From positions 1-9,975 of the forward strand of contig RFJB01000013.1 in NCBI GenBank assembly GCA_003695045.1: DNA of 9,975 nucleotides, read 5' to 3'. This DNA comes from Candidatus Woesearchaeota archaeon. Its GTDB lineage: Archaea > Nanobdellota > Nanobdellia > Woesearchaeales > J091. The notes below the pieces were generated by a model. It had not been told where the DNA came from. It saw only the letters and a list, made by a program, of their open reading frames with translations, and searched no databases. A program made the position numbers and the translations under genes. Below, piece after piece: positions 5,769 to 9,975 of this stretch (position 1 is the stretch's first letter; each line of letters starts with the position of its first letter).

Positions 5769-5888
5769 GTTACGCTGTTAACAACCAATGATTGATGAGA
5801 AATCCTGCTTTTGCGGGGTTTTGAATGAGGGATTCGTTCTGAAACTACTGTTTCGAATCCCGTATAGTTTGTACGGAGGGATAATACA
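5769..5888 (+). promoter_or_regulatory. Structured 5' leader of the L7Ae operon with two hairpins and a kink-turn-like element
   Basis: Hairpin 1 pairs 5799-5808 with 5813-5822 (10 bp including three G-U wobbles, UUUU loop). It is flanked by GA on both sides (5797-5798 and 5823-5824), preceded by a three-base GAU, inside a box C-like TTGATGA (5792-5798). This is the core of a kink-turn, the RNA motif bound by L7Ae. The outer stem is poor: only U5793-A5825 pairs cleanly. Hairpin 2 pairs GGGATTCG (5829-5836) with CGAATCCC (5854-5861), with a five-base bulge and an inner AAAC/GTTT stem. The SD GGAGGG (5875-5880) follows, eight bases before the ATG. L7Ae autoregulation through a leader kink-turn is known in Sulfolobus. 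Its use here is an inference. Confidence 0.5.
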
Positions 5889-6413
5889 ATGGGAGACGCA
5901 CTTCCACAAGAACTTGCTAGCAAAGCCCTTGAGGCTGTCGAGCTTGCCAAGGCAACAGGCAAGATTAAGAAAGGAACCAACGAAGTAACAAAAGCTGTTG
6001 AGAGAGGAACCGCGAAGTTTGTAGTTCTCGCTTCAGATGTCAATCCTCCTGAGATAGTCATGCATCTTCCCCTTCTTTGCAAGGAGAAGGGCATCGTCTG
6101 CGTAACGGCAGGCACCCGCGAAGAGCTGGGCGCTGCTGCAGGGCTTGAAGTCGGAACTGTCAGCGTCGCCATTCTGGAAGAGGGCGAAGCAAAAGAGCCG
6201 CTGAAGGAGCTCAGGAAGGCGGTTGCCGGCGACGCTCCCGAGGAGCCGGAACAGCCAAAGCAGGAAGAGCCGCAGGAAGAGAATCAGGAGGAAACTCCAA
6301 AGGCAGATGAATCCGAAGCAGAAAAAACAGAGGAAGAAGACAAGGCCGGCTCAGACGAATCTTCAGAGGAATCTTCAGACGAGAAGTCAGATTCAGACGA
6401 GAAATCAGAGTAA
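5889..6413 (+). CDS. rpl7ae: Ribosomal protein L7Ae with long acidic C-terminal tail
   Basis: L7Ae binds kink-turns in 23S rRNA and, in archaea, in box C/D and H/ACA guide RNAs and RNase P. Residues 1-113 are a complete L7Ae domain: KKGTNEVTK (27-35), whose N-E-x-x-K contacts the kink-turn, then [19 protein letters not shown] (39-57), [11 protein letters not shown] and GTREELG. Residues 114-174 form an unusual low-complexity tail with 28 Asp/Glu in its last 60 residues, ending in Ser-Asp-Glu repeats. The usual archaeal protein is about 120 residues with no such tail. The ATG at 5889 is supported by GGAGGG at 5875. It is first in the operon, followed by S28e after 11 nt. Its long leader carries a possible kink-turn, which suggests feedback control of the whole operon. 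Confidence 0.95.
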   Translation: MGDALPQELASKALEAVELAKATGKIKKGTNEVTKAVERGTAKFVVLASDVNPPEIVMHLPLLCKEKGIVCVTAGTREELGAAAGLEVGTVSVAILEEGEAKEPLKELRKAVAGDAPEEPEQPKQEEPQEENQEETPKADESEAEKTEEEDKAGSDESSEESSDEKSDSDEKSE

Positions 6414-6418
6414 GGTGA
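6414..6418 (+). promoter_or_regulatory. Shine-Dalgarno site of S28e
   Basis: GGTGA directly follows the L7Ae TAA and lies six bases before the S28e ATG, supporting the full-length N-terminus of that protein. Confidence 0.6.
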
Positions 6419-6424
6419 CACCCC

Positions 6425-6721
6425 ATGGCAGACAACAAGCGTAAGAGGAAGGCGTCATCTGACAGCTCTGGTGAAACGACGGTAACGAAAGGGGCTGTTT
6501 CCTTCTCGCAGGCATGGCCTGCGCGGGTTGAAGAAATAATAGGCAGGACCGGCACGAGGGGCGAAGCAGTCCAGGTAAGGTGCAAAATCCTTGAAGGCAG
6601 GGATGCAAACAAGATTATCAGGCGAAATGTGAAGGGTCCTGTTCAGATTGGCGACATCCTCATGCTGCGGGAAACAGAAATCGAGGCAAGGCCTTTCAAC
6701 AAGGGAGGAAGAGGCGGTTAG
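6425..6721 (+). CDS. rps28e: Ribosomal protein S28e
   Basis: S28e is a small OB-fold protein of the 30S subunit near the mRNA exit channel, found in archaea and eukaryotes. The core is unmistakable: [20 protein letters not shown] (34-53), ILEGRD (55-60), [20 protein letters not shown] (66-85). The usual protein is about 70 residues. This one has 98, with an added 30-residue N-terminus ([15 protein letters not shown]) that is basic then Ser/Thr-rich, and a C-terminal FNKGGRGG in place of the common short RRL-type end. The GGTGA six bases before ATG 6425 supports translation of the extension. It is second in the operon, 11 nt after L7Ae and 36 nt before L24e. Confidence 0.95.
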   Translation: MADNKRKRKASSDSSGETTVTKGAVSFSQAWPARVEEIIGRTGTRGEAVQVRCKILEGRDANKIIRRNVKGPVQIGDILMLRETEIEARPFNKGGRGG

Positions 6722-6746
6722 GCCCTTCCCCATTTTTCAGATTAAC

Positions 6747-6752
6747 GGGTGA
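6747..6752 (+). promoter_or_regulatory. Shine-Dalgarno site that sets the L24e start
   Basis: GGGTGA lies five bases before the ATG at 6758. An in-frame GTG inside this site (6749) is therefore not the start. Confidence 0.65.
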
Positions 6753-6757
6753 CTATC

Positions 6758-6949
6758 ATGGTAAAATGCAGTTTTTGCGGAACGAACATCGAGCCCGGAA
6801 CGGGAAAAATGTTCGTGAAAAAGGATGGGAAGATTTTGTACTTTTGCTCCCGAAAGTGCGAGAAAAACCTGCTTGTCTTGAAGCGAAAGCCGAGAGACAC
6901 GAGGTGGACTGCCGAGGCGGCAGCCGTGAAAGAGGGAAGCAAGCAATAA
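6758..6949 (+). CDS. rpl24e: Ribosomal protein L24e
   Basis: L24e is a small zinc-binding protein of the 50S subunit. This 63-residue protein has the four metal cysteines in the family arrangement: C4-S-F-C7 and C30-S-R-K-C34. It also has the typical [20 protein letters not shown] stretch between them and KPRDTRWT (42-49) after. Length matches the archaeal family. The start at 6758 is set by GGGTGA at 6747, and similarity begins exactly at MVKCSFCG. The last 14 residues ([12 protein letters not shown] region) are a charged tail. It is third in the operon, 25 nt before the NDP kinase gene, and the L24e-ndk pairing is common in archaea. Confidence 0.95.
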   Translation: MVKCSFCGTNIEPGTGKMFVKKDGKILYFCSRKCEKNLLVLKRKPRDTRWTAEAAAVKEGSKQ

Positions 6950-6963
6950 AAACGAATATTTGC

Positions 6964-6969
6964 GGGGGA
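6964..6969 (+). promoter_or_regulatory. Shine-Dalgarno site that sets the NDP kinase start
   Basis: GGGGGA ends five bases before the ATG at 6975. The in-frame TTG at 6960 lies upstream of this site and adds residues not expected in the family. Confidence 0.6.
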
Positions 6970-6974
6970 TTTCC

Positions 6975-7454
6975 ATGATTGAAAGAACTCTTGTGCTTTT
7001 GAAGCCGGACGCTGTTCAGAGGTGCTTTGTAGGAGAAATTATAACAAGGTTTGAGAGGGTCGGCCTCAAGATTGTCGGCATGAAGATGGTCTGGGTTGAC
7101 AAGGAGTTTTCCAGAAAGCACTACTCTGACCATGTAGACAAGCCGTTTTATCCGGGTCTTGAGAACTTTATAACTGAAGGGCCGGTGATCGCAATGGTTC
7201 TTGAGGGAATCCACGCTGTCGAGGTTGTAAGGAAGCTTGTCGGCCCCACGGAGCCCAAGCAGGCCCCTCCCGGAACAATAAGGGGGGACTTTTCGCACCA
7301 CTCTTACGCTTACACTGACAAGAAGGGCATCGCCATAAAGAATCTGATCCACGCTTCCGGAAGCGTGGAAGATGCCAAAAAGGAGGTTTCCCTGTGGTTC
7401 AAGCCGGAGGAACTCCACTCCTACAAGACAGTGCATGACGTGCACACCCTGTAG
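6975..7454 (+). CDS. ndk: Nucleoside diphosphate kinase
   Basis: NDP kinase moves the gamma phosphate of ATP to other NDPs through a phospho-histidine and supplies GTP for translation. The 159-residue protein matches family length. Recognisable parts are ERTLVLLKPDAVQR (3-16), RFERVGLKIVGMKMV (25-39), the nucleotide-binding region GPTEPKQAPPGTIRGDF (90-106), and the active-site block NLIHASGS with His126. The C-terminal WFKPEEL (141-147) is typical. All residues I can judge as catalytic are present. ATG 6975 is chosen because GGGGGA at 6964 sits just before it and family proteins begin M-x-E-R-T. It lies between L24e and EF-2, 25 and 32 nt away, and is surely cotranscribed, giving a GTP-making enzyme next to a GTP-using one. 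Confidence 0.96.
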   Translation: MIERTLVLLKPDAVQRCFVGEIITRFERVGLKIVGMKMVWVDKEFSRKHYSDHVDKPFYPGLENFITEGPVIAMVLEGIHAVEVVRKLVGPTEPKQAPPGTIRGDFSHHSYAYTDKKGIAIKNLIHASGSVEDAKKEVSLWFKPEELHSYKTVHDVHTL

Positions 7455-7476
7455 GAAACCAGAGTTGAATATTAAA

Positions 7477-7481
7477 GGTGA
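7477..7481 (+). promoter_or_regulatory. Shine-Dalgarno site that sets the EF-2 start
   Basis: GGTGA lies five bases before the ATG at 7487. A GTG inside it (7478) is in frame but would add only three residues and remove its own binding site. Confidence 0.65.
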
Positions 7482-7486
7482 TTTTA

Positions 7487-9676
7487 ATGGCTGAAAAGAT
7501 GGTTGACAAGGTTTTGCGGATTATGAAGGAGCCCAAGAAGATTAGAAACATCGGGGTTTGCGCTCACATCGACCACGGAAAGACGACATTCTCCGACAAC
7601 CTGCTTGCAGGAGCCGGAATGATGAGCGAGGACCTTGCCGGTAAGGCGTGCGTTCTTGACTTTCACGAGGACGAACAGCAGAGAGGAATCACGATTGACG
7701 CAGCGTCAGTGTCAATGGTTCACGATGTTGACGGCGAAGAGTACCTGATAAACCTCATCGACACTCCCGGCCACGTTGATTTCTCGGGAGACGTTACGAG
7801 GGCAATGAGGGCTGTTGACGGCGCCATAGTTCTGATTGACGCTGTTGAGGGCATCATGCCGCAGACGGAAACGGTCCTGAAGCAGGCGTTGAGGGAGCGC
7901 GTAAAGCCCGTGCTGTTCATCAACAAGGTTGACCGCCTGATAAAGGAGCTCCAGCTGAGCCCCCAGGGAATGCAGGAGAGGTTTGTCAAGGTCATTAACG
8001 ATGTCAACCGCCTCATAAAGCAGATTGCCGAAGAGCAGTTCAAGGACAAGTGGGCTGTCAGGGTTGATGACGGAAGCGTGTCCTTCGGAAGCGCGTTCCA
8101 CAACTGGGCTTTGTCCCTTGACTACATGCAGAAGACCGGCATGACCTTCAAGGATATCATGGACTTCTACGAGAAGGATGACGTTAAGACGCTGGCAAAG
8201 AAAGCCCCGCTTCACAAGGTCGTTCTCAACATGGTGGTGAAGCACCATCCCGACCCTGTCACAGCGCAGGAATACAGGATTCCCAAGATCTGGAGGGGCG
8301 ACATTGACTCTGAAGTCGGTGTTGCGCTCAAAAAGTGCGATGTTAACGGTCCAACTGCTTTTGTTGTTACCAAGATTGTGGTGGACAAGCACGCGGGCGA
8401 GGTTGCTGCGGGAAGACTCTTTTCAGGCAAGCTGACGCAGGGAATGGAAGTTGTGACTGCAAGCAACGGCGCAAAGCACAGGATACAGCAGGTCTCTGTT
8501 TACAACGGAGCCAAGAGGGAGGTTGTGCCTGAAGCGACTGCAGGAAACATCGTCGGCATTGTCGGCGTGAAGAATGTCTTCTCCGGCGAAACCGTCTCTG
8601 ACAGGGAAATAACTCCCTTTGAGGCAATAAAGCACATCTTTGAGCCGGTTGTCACGAAGGCCATTGAGGCGAAGAAGCCCAGCGACCTGCCCAAGCTTAT
8701 CGAGGTGCTGAGGCAGGTCAACAAGGAAGATCCCACTCTCGAGGTCGAAATCAACGAGGAAACAGGAGAGCACCTCCTTCACGGAATGGGCGAACTCCAC
8801 CTCGAAGTCATCGAGAACAGAATCAAGTCGGAGAAGGGTGTTGATGTTACCTCTTCGCCTCCAATCGTTGTTTTCAGGGAGACAGTCACGAAGAAGTCGC
8901 CCGGAACTGTTGAGGGAAAGTCCCCGAACAAGCACAACAAGTTCTTCTTTACCGTTGAGCCGCTGGAGCCGCAGTTTATCGAGGCAATCCGCGCGGGCGA
9001 GCTTCCTGAGGGAAGGGTGAGGAAGAAGGACGAAGGAACTGTCAAGAAGCTGGTTGAGCTTGGAATGGATATGAAGATGGCAAGAAGCGTTAAGGACATC
9101 TTCAAGGGAAACCTTCTCATCGACCAGACGAGGGGCGTTGTCCACATTGGTGAAGTCATCGAGATGGTAATGGACATGTTTGAGGACGTTATGAATGCAG
9201 GACCTCTCGCGAGGGAGCCGTGCATAAACCTCAAAGTGACTCTCGTTGATGTCAAGCTCCACGAGGACTCAATCCACAGGGGTCCCGGCCAGGTTTATCC
9301 TGCAGTCAGGGATGCCATCAGGGGGGAAATCCTTCTGGCAAACCCTGTGCTGTTCGAGCCGGTCCAGACCCTCATGTTTGAGGCGCCCGCAGAGTACATG
9401 GGCGAACTCTCCAAGCTGATTTCCAACAAGAGGGGTCAGCTGCTGGAAATGAATCAGGAAGGCGAACAGGTCATAGTGAAGGCGAAGCTTCCGGTTGCAG
9501 AGATGTTCGGCATGACCAGTGAACTGAGAAGCGCTACAGGAGGAAGGGGGTCGCACTTCCTCGTGGACCAGAGCTTTGAGCGGCTTCCCGAAGAGTTGCA
9601 GAGAAAGTTCCTTGAGCAGATCAGAAGCAGAAAGGGGCTTAAAGTGGACGATTCAGGGGTTGCGGTTCCCGCATGA
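7487..9676 (+). CDS. fusA: Translation elongation factor EF-2
   Basis: EF-2 is the GTPase that moves tRNAs and mRNA through the ribosome. The 729-residue protein is full length. GTPase motifs are intact: AHIDHGKT (26-33), RGITI (66-70), DTPGH (92-96), NKVD (146-149) and GSAF (201-204). The remaining domains follow in order: the beta-barrel domain II (about 290-390), domain III with GEHLLHGMGELHLEV, then domains IV and V. The domain IV tip reads LHEDSIHRGPGQ, with His597 at the position changed to diphthamide in archaea and eukaryotes, so the modification is likely. The start follows GGTGA at 7477. It closes the operon after ndk, 32 nt away, a position where many archaea carry IF2. No clear terminator follows, and the EF-1 alpha promoter begins about 17 bp after the stop. 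Confidence 0.97.
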   Translation: MAEKMVDKVLRIMKEPKKIRNIGVCAHIDHGKTTFSDNLLAGAGMMSEDLAGKACVLDFHEDEQQRGITIDAASVSMVHDVDGEEYLINLIDTPGHVDFSGDVTRAMRAVDGAIVLIDAVEGIMPQTETVLKQALRERVKPVLFINKVDRLIKELQLSPQGMQERFVKVINDVNRLIKQIAEEQFKDKWAVRVDDGSVSFGSAFHNWALSLDYMQKTGMTFKDIMDFYEKDDVKTLAKKAPLHKVVLNMVVKHHPDPVTAQEYRIPKIWRGDIDSEVGVALKKCDVNGPTAFVVTKIVVDKHAGEVAAGRLFSGKLTQGMEVVTASNGAKHRIQQVSVYNGAKREVVPEATAGNIVGIVGVKNVFSGETVSDREITPFEAIKHIFEPVVTKAIEAKKPSDLPKLIEVLRQVNKEDPTLEVEINEETGEHLLHGMGELHLEVIENRIKSEKGVDVTSSPPIVVFRETVTKKSPGTVEGKSPNKHNKFFFTVEPLEPQFIEAIRAGELPEGRVRKKDEGTVKKLVELGMDMKMARSVKDIFKGNLLIDQTRGVVHIGEVIEMVMDMFEDVMNAGPLAREPCINLKVTLVDVKLHEDSIHRGPGQVYPAVRDAIRGEILLANPVLFEPVQTLMFEAPAEYMGELSKLISNKRGQLLEMNQEGEQVIVKAKLPVAEMFGMTSELRSATGGRGSHFLVDQSFERLPEELQRKFLEQIRSRKGLKVDDSGVAVPA

Positions 9677-9692
9677 GAGCATCAAAATAGTG

Positions 9693-9707
9693 GAAAGCTT
9701 TAAATAG
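9693..9707 (+). promoter_or_regulatory. BRE/TATA promoter of the EF-1 alpha gene
   Basis: GAAAG (9693-9697) and CTTTAAATAG (9698-9707) form a good archaeal promoter. The predicted start near 9729 leaves a leader of about 70 nt ending in GGAGGGGG (9786-9793), eight bases before the ATG. Confidence 0.6.
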
Positions 9708-9758
9708 CAGAACCCAATCCCTTCGGAGCGCACGGACCGTTGTTTTTCAAGGTTCTGC
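9707..9758 (+). repeat. 8-bp inverted repeat around the EF-1 alpha start site
   Basis: GCAGAACC (9707-9714) is perfectly complementary to GGTTCTGC (9751-9758). The left arm abuts the TATA box and lies upstream of the predicted start, so an RNA hairpin could form only in read-through transcripts from EF-2. Otherwise it could be a DNA-level dyad. Confidence 0.4.
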
Positions 9759-9800
9759 ACTCTGAACGATTCAAAAAAACCTTATGGAGGGGGAAATAAA

Positions 9801-9975
9801 ATGGCAAAAGACAAGACGCACATCAATCTCGTGTTCATCGGCCACGTTGACCATGGAAAGTCAACCACTGTCGGAAGGCTGCTTTTTGATTCCGGCAACA
9901 TCGATGAGCAGACAATGAGAAAACTGAAGGAGAAGGCAGAAGAGCTCGGTAAAGGAGGATTCGAGTTTGCCTTCG
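9801..9975 (+). CDS. tuf: Translation elongation factor EF-1 alpha, 5' part
   Basis: EF-1 alpha (archaeal EF-Tu) carries aminoacyl-tRNA to the ribosome as a GTP complex. Only the first 58 residues are in the window. They match the family closely: [20 protein letters not shown], the P-loop GHVDHGKST (14-22), then [11 protein letters not shown] and the charged helix that precedes switch I. The full protein should be about 420-430 residues. Translation starts at 9801 after GGAGGGGG (9786-9793). Although it directly follows EF-2 it has its own TATA box and leader, so it can be expressed at a different level from the operon. Confidence 0.96.
   Translation, partial: MAKDKTHINLVFIGHVDHGKSTTVGRLLFDSGNIDEQTMRKLKEKAEELGKGGFEFAF

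Noticed and set aside
5792..5842. Box C/D guide RNA in the L7Ae leader (TTGATGA and CTGA)
   Set aside because: The C- and D-like boxes at 5792 and 5839 have no pairing terminal stem and no clear C'/D' pair, so a guide RNA is not supported. Only the kink-turn idea is kept.
5788..5988. Possible upstream ORF in the L7Ae leader overlapping its start
   Set aside because: It has no SD, runs out of frame well into L7Ae and its product has no plausible character. The leader is better explained as structured RNA.
6733..6737. T5 run between S28e and L24e as a terminator
   Set aside because: It is short, lies inside a tightly spaced operon with good SD sites on both sides, and no promoter follows it.
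6756..7445. Minus-strand 229-codon frame across L24e and NDP kinase
   Set aside because: It runs antisense through two well-recognised genes and has no family signature.
7478..7486. GTG start giving EF-2 three more residues
   Set aside because: The GTG is part of the GGTGA ribosome binding site. ATG 7487 has correct spacing and fits family N-termini.
8423..9262. Long minus-strand open frames under EF-2 (also 7712-8392)
   Set aside because: They lie antisense to a strongly conserved gene and arise from its codon bias. No RBS or recognisable protein.

Overview
The window is archaeal chromosomal DNA. It carries ribosomal proteins found only in archaea and eukaryotes (L7Ae, S28e, L24e), an EF-2 with the HRGPGQ diphthamide motif, an EF-1 alpha start, an archaeal-type prepilin peptidase, and TATA/BRE-like promoters. 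Together, an uncharacterised C-terminal domain on the prepilin peptidase, degenerate HIT and cis-prenyltransferase proteins and two orphan proteins resemble what I associate with DPANN-type lineages. That placement is an inference and I cannot name the genus. Base composition looks fairly balanced, and I see no insertion sequence, CRISPR array, tRNA or rRNA.

Layout. Positions 1-555 (minus) hold the 5' part of a gene that leaves the window: a His-rich cytoplasmic N-terminus, one membrane helix and an outside domain. A divergent TATA region near 621-629 also serves two tandem HIT-fold genes (657-1622 and 1624-2187). The first is fused to an Ada-type zinc-binding domain. Both have lost the middle (nucleophilic) histidine of the HIT triad. 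They converge on a minus-strand HExxH protein (2198-2965), followed by a minus-strand A24 prepilin peptidase (3049-3942). A 189-bp divergent intergenic region with two sets of tandem repeats leads to a cis-prenyltransferase-fold gene (4132-4896). It lacks the catalytic Asp and the RTSGE motif, so it is probably a pseudoenzyme or a heteromer subunit. A helical orphan gene (4983-5687) follows.

The right half is a translation operon with its own promoter and a structured leader of about 120 nt: L7Ae, S28e, L24e, NDP kinase and EF-2, with gaps of 11-36 nt and a Shine-Dalgarno site before each gene. EF-1 alpha (9801 onward, cut by the window end) has its own TATA box and leader. The operon joins ribosome parts, a nucleotide kinase that can make GTP, and the two elongation GTPases that use it.

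The points most worth following are the degenerate cis-prenyltransferase, the pair of HIT proteins with eroded active sites, the possible L7Ae-binding kink-turn in the L7Ae mRNA leader, the repeat-rich promoter of the cis-prenyltransferase gene, and EF-2 sitting where many archaea have IF2.
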